Shown here: piece after piece, positions 28,501 through 35,319 of the stretch | Layout of the letters: every line of letters begins with the position of its first letter | Numbering within the stretch: the stretch's first letter is position 1 | Assembly (NCBI GenBank): GCA_902774155.1 | Contig: CACYHF010000016.1 | Coordinates: forward strand, 18,392-82,391 | Direction of reading: 5' to 3' | Length of the DNA: 64,000 nt | From: an uncultured Bacteroidia bacterium | GTDB lineage: Bacteria > Bacteroidota > Bacteroidia > Bacteroidales > UBA932 | Notes under the pieces: model-generated | What the model was told of the DNA's origin: nothing | Databases searched by the model: none | Seen by the model: the letters and a program-made list of their open reading frames with translations, nothing else | Made by a program: the position numbers and the translations under genes

Positions 28501-28812
28501 GAAGGTTTCGGCCAGCTGGAGGGTGACACCGGTGTAGGTGGCATCCTGGTAGCCCAGGCAGGTGAATTCCACTTTGTAAGGACCGCCGGTACGCATACCC
28601 TGAATGGTATAACGACCATCGGCATTGGTTACAGCGCCATAAATAGTACCGGAGGGCTCATGCAAAGCCACAACGGCAGCGCCAATGACAGGTTCGCCGG
28701 CCTGGTCCACCACGCGTCCGGAGAGGGAGGAGGTGGTCACCTGGGCATAGGCGACAGTGCCCGCAATCAGCGTAGTGAATGCGAGCAGAAGGCTTTTAAA
28801 AGCGTTTCTCAT
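25501..28812 (-). CDS. Oar-like TonB-dependent outer-membrane receptor
   Basis: 1103 aa with a signal peptide (VAYAQ), a carboxypeptidase-regulatory-like domain (about residues 28-115: SGRVVDQAGEPVIGAAVV) and a plug with the Oar-type sequence (SITDVTRLSPYGGNGMSFAG, EELQVVISPYDVRQTNFIGGGVN). A large barrel ends in Phe-Asn. It differs from SusC proteins, lacks a SusD partner and instead precedes a BACON/OB lipoprotein by 18 nt. Oar-like receptors in this phylum import or export peptides or other large ligands. The substrate is not readable; the adjacent nuclease operon suggests nucleic acid products. Confidence 0.92.
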   Translation of the reverse strand: MRNAFKSLLLAFTTLIAGTVAYAQVTTSSLSGRVVDQAGEPVIGAAVVALHEPSGTIYGAVTNADGRYTIQGMRTGGPYKVEFTCLGYQDATYTGVTLQLAETFALDAKIAESTEMLEGTIVIASPTSKFNAQERTGAVTNIASDQITSMPTVNRSITDVTRLSPYGGNGMSFAGSDGRTANFTVDGANFNNNFGLSDKLPGGGNPISIDAIEELQVVISPYDVRQTNFIGGGVNAITKSGTNTFKGTAYIYHKNEFLQGDTVYGEQIAGARDKNRSTTYGLTFGGPIVKNKLFFFVNAEMSKVPSIVNRWKGSDNGVADADNYISRTTNADLKAVSDYVMSKYGYDTGSWTDFPANESNYKILARLDWNITQKHHLALRYNYTLNNVWNSPNASSMDGGTRMSGARMSQYSMSYANAMYSMKNVVSTWSLDLNSRLTDNMSNQFLATFSLLNDVRGTNSEEFPFIDITKDGNNYIALGYELFTWNNAVHNTVATVKDDLTWYLGAHKVTAGLNLEYQMADNQYMRNGTGYYRYNWADGMSVADMFAGTPEVVCLTYGYDGEQKPAARVQFYKAGIYAQDEWNATDRFKLTYGLRLDGLFFNNKDLMTNNAIKELTYYPRVYNYQETHIDTGKWPSAKVTVSPRIGFTWDVLGNKSLKVRGGTGLFSGRLPLVFFTNMPTNGGLVQYQAQINAKNAAARGFTMEEFAGGLVTDANGKATIAALLNKLQSLGYPTTVSPEDGTVPSAVNAVDPKFKMPQVWKSSLAIDYTFPTSFPFSITAEGIFNKTVNAVSISDWSIGNVGGFARFNGADNRPIYPEGYRYTTKAFVLENTSKGYGWSANVTLNMQPIESLSLMAAYTHTVNKEITGMPGSAAESAFTYVPTSEGPNYIKLHNSQYVTPDRVVASATHHDKCGNHYSLIYEAWRGGYNYSYMTVNDMNGDGYNYDALYIPTDDEVASNQFRFVSADDRDRFMDYVHKDSYLSKHQGEYAEGYSLYSPWVHRLDLSYKHDFTVKIGQTKNTLQLSFDLKNLLNLFNSSWGVAKYLNPAIGSDARILKYEGVDAQGYATFSTPSSISGQTQTWTPNHGLGQCWYASIGIKYLFN

Positions 28813-28844
28813 AAAGGGTTTTGATAAGAATAAATATTGATAAC

Positions 28845-28866
28845 TTATTATCGTCTTATTATCGTC
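28845..28866. repeat. Tandem 11-bp repeat in the receptor leader
   Basis: TTATTATCGTC occurs twice head to tail (28845-28855 and 28856-28866), between the receptor's -7 element and its start codon. Confidence 0.7.
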
Positions 28867-28880
28867 CCAACTAGCCGCCG

Positions 28881-28888
28881 CAAAGGTA
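28881..28888 (-). promoter_or_regulatory. -7 promoter element of the Oar-like receptor
   Basis: The reverse strand reads TACCTTTG, about 70 nt upstream of the start codon. No clear TTG is seen 19-21 bp upstream. Confidence 0.5.
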
Positions 28889-28903
28889 CAACTTTTTTGG
28901 AAT

Positions 28904-28933
28904 AAAAAAAACGGAACCCTTGAAGAATTCCGC
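28904..28933 (-). terminator. Rho-independent terminator after metK
   Basis: Read leftward, CGGAATTC pairs with GGGTTCCG (two G-U pairs) around a TTCAA loop, followed by eight T. Confidence 0.85.
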
Positions 28934-28964
28934 TAATTTTATCAACAGTCTTTCCACCTATTAA

Positions 28965-30198
28965 TTATAAACTAAAAGCTTTCTTAATGGCCGGAACGCT
29001 GTCCAGTAATTCCCAGCCGAAGAACTGCACGATTTTCTCTTTTCCCTGCACCTTTACGGTCTTGCGGAAAGGCTTGCGGCCCATGTGGCCATAGGCGGCC
29101 GTGGGGGCATAAATGGGGTTTTTCAGGCCGAACTTTTTGATGATGCCGGCCGGCGTCAGGTTGAAGAGCGTCCGCACCTTTTCGGCGATTTCGCCATCGC
29201 TCAGGCCGGCGTGCGCCGTGCCGTAGGTGTCCACGAAAACGCTCACGGGCTGGGCCACGCCGATGGCATAGGCCAGCTGGACCAGGCACTCATCCGCCAC
29301 ACCGGCGGCCACCAGGTTCTTGGCAATGTAACGGGCGGCGTAGGCGGCGCTGCGGTCCACCTTGGACGGATCCTTTCCGGAGAAGGCTCCGCCGCCGTGG
29401 GCGCCCTTGCCGCCGTAAGTATCCACGATGATCTTGCGTCCCGTGAGACCGGTATCCCCGTGGGGGCCGCCGATCACGAACTTGCCCGTGGGATTCACGT
29501 GCAGGATGAAGCTGTGGATGAGGCGGGCCGTCTTTTCCGGCAGGGAGGCCTTCAGGCGGGGAATCACGATCTTCTCCACATCGAAGCGGATCTTGTTCTG
29601 CATGGCGGCATCTACCTTGGTGTGGCCGTACTGCGCCACGGCATCGGCATAGCTCATGTGGCCCAGGCTCTCCGGCACGAATTCGTCGTGCTGGGTGCTC
29701 AGGACGATGGTGTGCACCTTCACCATCAGTTCCAGTTCGTTGTGGCGGATATCGGCCAGGATTTCCAGCAATTTGTGGCTCAGATACAGCGGCAGGGGCA
29801 TATAGTCCTCCGTGTCACGGCAGGCATAGCCGAACATCATGCCCTGGTCGCCGGCACCCTGCTCCTCTCCGTGCCTGCGCTCCACGCCGCGGTTGATATC
29901 CGGGCTCTGCTCATGGATGGCGCTCAGCACGCCGCAGCCGGAAGCGTCAAACATATATTCAGCCTTGGTATAGCCGATTTTCCGGATGGTGTCGCGCACC
30001 GTCTTCTGGATGTCCACATAGGCTTCGGCCTTCACCTCCCCCATCACCACCACCATGCCGGTGGAGCAGGCAGGCCACCTTGGCCTCCGGATCCTGCATC
30101 AGGAACTGATCCAGGATGGCGTCGCTGATCTGATCGGCCACTTTGTCGGGATGTCCCTCGCTGACAGACTCGCTCGTAAACAAATAGTTCTTAGCCAT
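28965..30198 (-). pseudogene. metK: S-adenosylmethionine synthetase, frameshifted
   Basis: MetK makes S-adenosylmethionine from methionine and ATP. The N-terminal part ([32 protein letters not shown]) reads from 30198. After DPEAKVAC the frame is lost, and the remainder ([17 protein letters not shown] onward, with [21 protein letters not shown] and GGGAFSGKD) continues in another frame to 28965. Between the Cys codon and the Gly codon of the normal ACE-T-x-x-TTG region only 10 nt remain where the family has 18, so 8 nt are missing near 30060-30071. The loss removes the conserved Glu-Thr of the active-site strand. Promoter, riboswitch and terminators look intact, so the mutation is recent or a sequence error. 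Confidence 0.88.
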
Positions 30199-30204
30199 AT
30201 ATAC

Positions 30205-30240
30205 AAAAAAATTAGCCCCGGGCTTATATGCGGAGGCTAA
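30205..30240 (-). terminator. Intrinsic terminator in the metK leader (riboswitch expression platform)
   Basis: Read leftward, TTAGCC-T-CCG pairs with CGGGGCTAA (one bulge), followed by seven T, ending just before the metK start codon. It lies directly downstream of a SAM-II aptamer, so it probably stops transcription when SAM is bound. Confidence 0.8.
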
Positions 30241-30267
30241 AAAACACAAAACACTGATATGAAATGT

Positions 30268-30316
30268 AATTTTAGCATTTTTTAACGTGGTTGCAAGCAA
30301 TCCAAATCTATCCACA
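30268..30316 (-). ncRNA. SAM-II riboswitch aptamer
   Basis: Read leftward, the sequence follows the SAM-II consensus piece by piece: GTGG, then GATTTG, then CTTGCAA, then CCAC closing the stem, then GTTAAA, then GCTAAAA. SAM-II is a small pseudoknot aptamer binding S-adenosylmethionine. It begins about 15 nt after the -7 element of the metK promoter and is followed by an intrinsic terminator, consistent with feedback control of SAM synthesis by attenuation. Confidence 0.88.
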
Positions 30317-30330
30317 TATTTTTGGGACGG

Positions 30331-30360
30331 CAAAGGTAGCGTTATTTTTTGAATCTGCAA
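30331..30360 (-). promoter_or_regulatory. metK promoter
   Basis: The reverse strand carries TTG (30358-30360), 19 bp, then TACCTTTG (30331-30338), an exact match to the Bacteroidota sigma consensus. The -33 box lies just past the end of miaA. Confidence 0.85.
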
Positions 30361-30366
30361 AAAAAA

Positions 30367-31170
30367 TTACGGCCTGACCCAGTGGATGCGGATGCCGTCA
30401 CGTTCCATACCGCGGAACCAGGTCATCTGGCGTTTGGCGAACTGATGGATGGCGTTCCCCAGGGCGATGACCATATCTTCGTAGCTGAGTTCTCCCAGGA
30501 CATACTGCGTAACAAACTTATATTCAAGGCCGTAGTAAAGCAGGTCCTGCGCCGGGACCGTTTCCAGCAAACCGCGTATTTCTTCCACTAGGCCTTCCTG
30601 CAGGCGTTCTTCCAGCCGCCGGTCAATGCGCGCCACCCGTTCCTCCCGGGAAACCAGCGTCCCGATATAATACACTTTTTGCGGCAGGGCCGATGCCGAC
30701 AGTCCGTTCTCCTTCTCGAATTTGTACGCGCGCGTGACAGCCTCGATGTACAGACCCGATCCGCCGCAGAGGATGGGGATGGCCCCGCGGGAGCGGACAT
30801 CGGCCCAGGCCTGGGCAAAGGCCACCTGATACTGATAAATATTGAACTTGGCACCCGCCGGGACTATGTCAATCAGATGATACGGCACGTCGCCGTATTC
30901 GCACAGGTCTTTTCCCGTGCCGATGTCCATACCCACATACACTTGCCGGGAATCGGCCGATAAGATCTCCGCCCCACCCAGGGCCTTAGCCAGCTGGACG
31001 GCATACTTGGTCTTGCCGGAGGCCGTGGGACCCAGTACGCAGATGAGGTCGATGTCCCCGGCGGCATAGGCCTGCGCCAGGGCGGCGGGGTCTATGATTT
31101 CCGGCTCCGGCATCTTGGCCATCGGCGGAATGCCTGGCCTATCGGGTAGCAGTTGGGTCTTGTTTAGCAT
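30367..31170 (-). CDS. miaA: tRNA dimethylallyltransferase
   Basis: 267 aa. MiaA attaches a dimethylallyl group to A37 of tRNAs reading codons that begin with U. The P-loop GPTASGKT, the following ILSADSRQVYVGMDIGTGK and the AWADVRSRGAIPILCGGSGLYIEAV segment identify it. It is shorter than most MiaA proteins after the catalytic core but ends in the usual KRQMTWFRG block. The first ATG lies only 4 nt after a -7 promoter box and would be a leaderless start, placing about 45 residues before the P-loop. Met codons at 31122 and 31113 give a more usual N-terminus. It is the core gene flanking the accessory island on its left. Confidence 0.93.
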   Translation of the reverse strand: MLNKTQLLPDRPGIPPMAKMPEPEIIDPAALAQAYAAGDIDLICVLGPTASGKTKYAVQLAKALGGAEILSADSRQVYVGMDIGTGKDLCEYGDVPYHLIDIVPAGAKFNIYQYQVAFAQAWADVRSRGAIPILCGGSGLYIEAVTRAYKFEKENGLSASALPQKVYYIGTLVSREERVARIDRRLEERLQEGLVEEIRGLLETVPAQDLLYYGLEYKFVTQYVLGELSYEDMVIALGNAIHQFAKRQMTWFRGMERDGIRIHWVRP

Positions 31171-31174
31171 AGCG

Positions 31175-31204
31175 CAAAATTACAAATATTGTTTCGCTAA
31201 TCAA
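31175..31204 (-). promoter_or_regulatory. miaA promoter
   Basis: The reverse strand carries TTG (31202-31204), 19 bp, then TAATTTTG (31175-31182). It is divergent from the first island promoter 10 bp away. Confidence 0.75.
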
Positions 31205-31214
31205 TACCCCAGTT

Positions 31215-31251
31215 GGTAGATTGAGAATACCGCCCTCTCTATTTAGATGAA
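31215..31251 (+). promoter_or_regulatory. Island promoter element, copy 1
   Basis: GGTAGATT, 13 nt, TCTCTAT, 4 nt, ATGAA. It has the same order and spacing as six other copies in the island. The first gene starts 38 nt downstream. Confidence 0.8.
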
Positions 31252-31289
31252 ACGAGAACAAACACATTAACTCATTAAAAATACCGATT

Positions 31290-31751
31290 ATGGAATACAC
31301 AATTTGCAAAGCCGTTGAGGCTGCTTTGAAAACGCGGGAACTACACTACACGCATGAAGATGATACTTTTGAACTCTTCATGAGTGATGACAAGGCAAAC
31401 TTTAAAATCCGAGTTATCGCCGACGACGAAAGAGACATTCTTCTTATCATCGGATTCTTCCCCGTAAAGGTGTCGAAAGAGAATCTTGACAAGATGTACA
31501 AGGTCATCAATGACATCAACTATCAAACCATTTTTGGAGGCTTCGTGATTGATTCCGAAGACGGCGAATTAACCTTCCGTCTTGTAAACAATGCTGACGA
31601 TGGCGCCATCAACGAGAAAGTTGCCACCATATGCATCTATCAGGTCGCACACTGCCTCTCGTCTCACTACGAAGAGATTATGCAGGCGATGTATGGTGGC
31701 GACAAATACACCTTTACCTTTGACAGGGTGGATAATCGCCCTCGCGCATAA
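31290..31751 (+). CDS. YbjN-like domain protein
   Basis: 153 aa, acidic, with no signal peptide. The pattern of an N-terminal helix, a strand-rich centre (FELFMSDDKANFKIRVIADDERDILLIIGFFPVKV), a long helix and DGELTFRLVNN resembles the YbjN / sensory-regulator family, which has a type III secretion chaperone-like fold and usually binds partner proteins. It is the first gene of the leftmost island operon, directly under promoter copy 1, and is followed by a small protein, a RyR-domain protein and a WG-repeat lipoprotein. Its family assignment rests on overall pattern only. Confidence 0.65.
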   Translation: MEYTICKAVEAALKTRELHYTHEDDTFELFMSDDKANFKIRVIADDERDILLIIGFFPVKVSKENLDKMYKVINDINYQTIFGGFVIDSEDGELTFRLVNNADDGAINEKVATICIYQVAHCLSSHYEEIMQAMYGGDKYTFTFDRVDNRPRA

Positions 31752-31791
31752 TGAATTATTTAACCGCCGAAAGGCATAAAAACCAATAACC

Positions 31792-31998
31792 ATGAGTATT
31801 TTGAATAGCAACGACTACCAAAGAGGTAATGAGGACGGAAAGAAGGATGCCAGAGCCGGAAGGGACAAGGACTACTCCCGGGCCGGATTGACCCCAAAAT
31901 TCGCCATCTATGGCAATAAAGTGCTCGAAACCTACATCGAAGGTTACAATGACGGTTACAATACCGAAAAGAGGAATCAGATTTATAAAGGAGATTAG
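31792..31998 (+). CDS. Small charged protein, 68 aa
   Basis: I do not recognise this protein. It is rich in Asp, Lys, Arg, Gly and Tyr, with two similar turns (NDYQRGNEDGKKDA near the start and YIEGYNDGYNTEKRN near the end), which suggests a short internal duplication of a Y-x-x-G-x-x-DG unit. It has no signal peptide or membrane segment. It lies 40 nt after the YbjN-like gene and 15 nt before the RyR gene in the same operon, so it is probably translated. Confidence 0.6.
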   Translation: MSILNSNDYQRGNEDGKKDARAGRDKDYSRAGLTPKFAIYGNKVLETYIEGYNDGYNTEKRNQIYKGD

Positions 31999-32013
31999 AA
32001 CACGATTGCAACC

Positions 32014-32310
32014 ATGAATGAAACTTACATCCCGAATCCCGTGGACACATCCGATATTTGTCTTCCTGAAGAACTCCAGCCATTATCAGAAGCCCTCGCC
32101 AAAAACACACACGATATCTGGGCGCGCGCCAGAATGAGGGAAGGCTGGACCTGGGGGCCTGTCAGGGATGACCGACTAAGGAAACATCCGGATCTCGTAC
32201 CCTATGAAGACCTACCCGATACGGAGAAAGAGTACGATCGCCTCACCTCGGCCGAAACCCTCAAATTTATCATCAAACTCGGATACAAAATTCTGAACCA
32301 TTGCGTATGA
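32014..32310 (+). CDS. Stand-alone RyR-domain protein
   Basis: 98 aa, almost entirely one RyR domain: YIPNPVDTSDICLPEELQPL, then the helix ALAKNTHDIWARARMREGW, VPYEDLPDTEKEYDR and the closing helix ETLKFIIKLGYKI. This module was named from ryanodine receptors; bacterial versions are found in conflict and signalling systems, where a ligand-binding role has been proposed. A second RyR copy is fused to a C39-like domain at 38430-39530. The stop overlaps the start of the next gene (ATGA), so the two are translationally coupled. Confidence 0.82.
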   Translation: MNETYIPNPVDTSDICLPEELQPLSEALAKNTHDIWARARMREGWTWGPVRDDRLRKHPDLVPYEDLPDTEKEYDRLTSAETLKFIIKLGYKILNHCV

Positions 32311-33185
32311 AAACCTGTTTTTCTTTTATCCTTTTTCTTTCGGCATTTGCTGTTTCCTGCAGCAGAGTACCCGAAGCGCCTATTCCTGGAGAGCCTGGTT
32401 ACTATGAGTGTTCTGACTGTATGGAACTCATTCGCGGTCCTTTTCTCCGCGTAGTTCCTTCTGGAGATGGGAACGTGAGCGTATGGCACACCGGGACAAA
32501 AAAATGCATCCTTGCGGACATCAGCCCCGAGTGGGACAAGATTTCCGCGGATCAGGGACCCGACATTCTCTTCCGCGGAAAGGATGGGAAGTACGGTTTT
32601 TTCGATTCCCTGAACGGGGAACTGATTATCCCACCTGTACACCGCCGTGCATGGCCTTTCAATGAGGGCCTTTGTGCCGTGGAGGACAACGGGGAGGTCC
32701 GCTTCCTGGACGAGCGGGGAGAGCCTGTGTTCGGGAACCGCGTCTTCCCCTATTACGGCCATCCGCTGGATTATTTCGTCTTCCGGAACGGAGGATGTCC
32801 GGTCCCTGACAAGAATCTCAAATGCGGAGTAATCAACAAGGATGGTAAATGGATTATCCCACCTGAATACAAGGACATTGTGTATCTTGACGATTGCATC
32901 CTCGCACTCGGCGAAGGAAGACGCATCCAATACGGTTTCGATGGAAAGGTGACGAACCCTTTTGTCGTGGACGGAGTCTGTCCCATTCTGTTCAAGAATA
33001 AAGAGACCGGCCTGTTCCTTTATGAAGTGGAGGAGCGGTATGGCTTGATGGACGGAGAAGGTGCGCCTTTGACGGCCGCTCTCTACCGGGGAATCGAGCC
33101 CATTTCAGAAACCCTTCTCCAAGCCTGGCTTGCAGACGAGTTCTCTCGCGTCATCCTGGACAGAAAAGGAAAAATTCATTATTAG
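32307..33185 (+). CDS. WG-repeat lipoprotein
   Basis: 292 aa from the ATG that overlaps the upstream stop. A lipoprotein signal has its Cys at residue 18 (AVSC). The mature protein contains WG-type (KWG) beta repeats of the form GKYGFFDSLNGELIIPPVHRR, FNEGLCAVEDNGEVRFLDERG and CGVINKDGKWIIPPEYKDI. Such repeats are common in Bacteroidota surface and conflict proteins and probably bind other proteins or cell-wall material. It closes the first island operon and is a paralogue of the next gene, which has its own copy of the island promoter. Confidence 0.8.
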   Translation: MKTCFSFILFLSAFAVSCSRVPEAPIPGEPGYYECSDCMELIRGPFLRVVPSGDGNVSVWHTGTKKCILADISPEWDKISADQGPDILFRGKDGKYGFFDSLNGELIIPPVHRRAWPFNEGLCAVEDNGEVRFLDERGEPVFGNRVFPYYGHPLDYFVFRNGGCPVPDKNLKCGVINKDGKWIIPPEYKDIVYLDDCILALGEGRRIQYGFDGKVTNPFVVDGVCPILFKNKETGLFLYEVEERYGLMDGEGAPLTAALYRGIEPISETLLQAWLADEFSRVILDRKGKIHY

Positions 33186-33186
33186 T

Positions 33187-33223
33187 GGTAGATTGTTGAA
33201 ATTCCTCTTTCTTTATCAGTGAG
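33187..33223 (+). promoter_or_regulatory. Island promoter element, copy 2
   Basis: GGTAGATT, 13 nt, TTTCTTT, 4 nt, GTGAG. It begins 1 nt after the stop codon of the upstream gene and serves the second WG-repeat lipoprotein operon. Confidence 0.75.
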
Positions 33224-33319
33224 ACTTGAAATTAAGTCAATTTTTTCTTCCACCTCCTATTTTTGACCAGCAAGGCAGCCGTGAGGTTCCCTTGCTTACT
33301 TAAAAAAACTTTAAAACCT

Positions 33320-34234
33320 ATGAATATGAAACACATCTTTTCTTTTCTGGCTTCAGTTTTCCTGGCCACCATGATTGCAGCTTGTAGCTGCGCCCACTAC
33401 GATGAGGCCGAAGACGTCTACGAAGACGGCCTCCTCCTCAACGATGACCTCGTCGCCGTCCGCTCCTCGGACGGCAGGCTCTCCATCCGGAACACGGCCA
33501 CCGGGAAGGTGACCATCAAGGACATTAACATCGACTGGACAACTCCGTCCCCCCGGGATTCGCTCGCGGTCTTCTGTTCCGATGGCAAGCGGGGATACTA
33601 TAATGTTTACACGGGCGAGATTGCCGTCCCCGCCCAGTACCGCCGGGCCTGGATCTTCTCCGAAGGGATAGCCGCGGTCCAGCGCAACGGCAACATCGGC
33701 TTCATTGACCACCAAGGAGACGTGGTTATCGACTTCCGTTTCCCGTATCACGGCAATCCCCTTTCCTCGTTCGTCTTCAAGAATGGCCACTGTGTGGTGG
33801 CCGACCGGGAGGGTGAGTGTGGGGTCATCGACCGCTCGGGTCAGTGGATCATCCCGGCGGAATATGACTACGTGAGCGCCTACGAAGATTACGTCATCGT
33901 GACTCGCGAAGGCGTGACTCTGCAGATGGGATACGACGGCACTGTTATCAACGCATTCGTTTTGGAAGACCTCAAGGAGCTCACCTATGACGAAGAGGAG
34001 ATCCACCGGACGCGGGACGGCGACATCCAGTATGTGGAAAGGACCGTGAGTACCGGCCTGTTTGCCTATTGCATTGGAGGACGCTACGGCCTCCTAGAGG
34101 GCAAGAGCCTCAAGCGCATCACCGAGCCTCTTTACAAGAATATCTACGCTGTCTCGAAGACGATGTTCCGGGCCTACCTCCTTGACTACAACTCGGAGGT
34201 CATCCTCAACGAGAAAGGAGAAGTAATGAAGTAA
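33320..34234 (+). CDS. WG-repeat lipoprotein, paralogue of the preceding gene
   Basis: 304 aa from MNMKH. The signal peptide ends at lipobox MIAAC (Cys 22). The mature part has the same layout as the upstream WG lipoprotein: a beta-rich N-terminal part, GKRGYYNVYTGEIAVPAQYRRAW, FSEGIAAVQRNGNIGFIDHQG, CGVIDRSGQWIIPAEYDYV and a closing region ending in SEVILNEKGEVMK. Residue identity between the two is visible by eye. It starts the second island operon, followed 15 nt later by a WD40 protein and then an AAA+ ATPase. It probably sits on the outer face or in the periplasm. Confidence 0.8.
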   Translation: MNMKHIFSFLASVFLATMIAACSCAHYDEAEDVYEDGLLLNDDLVAVRSSDGRLSIRNTATGKVTIKDINIDWTTPSPRDSLAVFCSDGKRGYYNVYTGEIAVPAQYRRAWIFSEGIAAVQRNGNIGFIDHQGDVVIDFRFPYHGNPLSSFVFKNGHCVVADREGECGVIDRSGQWIIPAEYDYVSAYEDYVIVTREGVTLQMGYDGTVINAFVLEDLKELTYDEEEIHRTRDGDIQYVERTVSTGLFAYCIGGRYGLLEGKSLKRITEPLYKNIYAVSKTMFRAYLLDYNSEVILNEKGEVMK

Positions 34235-34249
34235 CCAAACCTGAGAGCC

Positions 34250-35302
34250 ATGAAAAAAACCAATCGTATCTGTTTTTATGTCACCCTGCTTCTCTCTTTC
34301 GTCGCAGGGGCGCTCGCCGCCGCTTACTTCTTCAACTGCCGTGAGCTCGGCCAAAAATTGCGTATCCTTGATTCCATCCCGCTCCGGAACGACCAGCGCA
34401 GGCAGTCCTTCCTAAGGGCAGAAGCCCCCATCGAGGATGCCGCCCTCATCGATGACACGACCCTTCTCTATCGGTCGGGAGCTTGCCTCCGGCTCCTGAA
34501 CCTTAAGGAAACTACGCCCGAGATCGTATTCCAGGGCCATTCGCAACCTGTACAGGCGTTCCGCGTGAGTCCCGATCGACGCCAGGCCGTTTCCTCCTCT
34601 ACGGACGGGACGCTTCGCCTGTGGGATGTCCGGAGCGGGGAATGCCTCGCCGTCTCCGAGCCCGTCGACACAACGGCCCAGCCTTACTGGACCCTTCTCA
34701 ACGAGATTGTCTTCCATCCTGATGGAAAGACAATTCGAACGGCCGATATGGAAGGCTTCAAGACCTGGCGGACGGACGACCTCAGCCTCCTCTCCTCCGA
34801 GGAATCCGACATCCTTTATATGTGTAACGGACTTCTCTCCCCCGACTGGAAGACCCTATGCGTCCCTGTTCTGGATGAAGGATTTCAGGTTGTCTCCTGC
34901 AAGGATGGTGGCACATTGGAGTACATCGGCAGCAAGAGTCCCCACGCCTACAGTCCGGACGGGAAACGGGTCCTCGCTGTCAACGCAGAGAACGGCACGA
35001 TGGAGATCTGGGGCATCAATCCATCGGCCGGCAAAAGATGGTCGGTCCTGTGGCTGTATAGCCCGCCTGTGCCCCTCCTGGACGCCGCCTTCTCACCGGA
35101 TGGGAAACAGCTGGTCTCTGCACACGGTGACAGAACGGTCCGGATATGGAACGCCCGGAACGGTGCCGAGAGGGAGGTTCTACACTGGAAGGTTCCCTCG
35201 ATAGACGGGGTCTGCTTTAGTCCTGACGGCATCCGTATAGTTGCCTGGAACGAAGCCTCGGGCGAAATCTGTACCTGGGGACCGTTCTGTTGGGGATACT
35301 GA
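34250..35302 (+). CDS. Membrane-anchored WD40-repeat protein
   Basis: 350 aa. An N-terminal transmembrane segment or uncleaved signal (FYVTLLLSFVAGALAAAYFF) precedes a beta-propeller. WD40 units are visible as VSPDRRQAVSSSTDGTLRLWD, FHPDGKTIRTADMEGFKTW, YSPDGKRVLAVNAENGTMEIW and FSPDGKQLVSAHGDRTVRIWN, with a last one ending in ICTW. WD40 propellers act as protein-binding platforms. In this operon it lies between a WG lipoprotein and an AAA+ ATPase, so it could link a surface sensor to a cytoplasmic or periplasmic machine. Which side of the membrane the propeller faces is not certain. Confidence 0.87.
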   Translation: MKKTNRICFYVTLLLSFVAGALAAAYFFNCRELGQKLRILDSIPLRNDQRRQSFLRAEAPIEDAALIDDTTLLYRSGACLRLLNLKETTPEIVFQGHSQPVQAFRVSPDRRQAVSSSTDGTLRLWDVRSGECLAVSEPVDTTAQPYWTLLNEIVFHPDGKTIRTADMEGFKTWRTDDLSLLSSEESDILYMCNGLLSPDWKTLCVPVLDEGFQVVSCKDGGTLEYIGSKSPHAYSPDGKRVLAVNAENGTMEIWGINPSAGKRWSVLWLYSPPVPLLDAAFSPDGKQLVSAHGDRTVRIWNARNGAEREVLHWKVPSIDGVCFSPDGIRIVAWNEASGEICTWGPFCWGY

Positions 35303-35319
35303 ATTTTAACCATCCTGCC

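Noticed and set aside
29959-30198. Programmed ribosomal frameshifting in metK
   Set aside because: The break coincides with loss of 8 nt of conserved coding sequence and there is no recognisable slippery site with a stimulator, so a deletion or sequence error explains it better.
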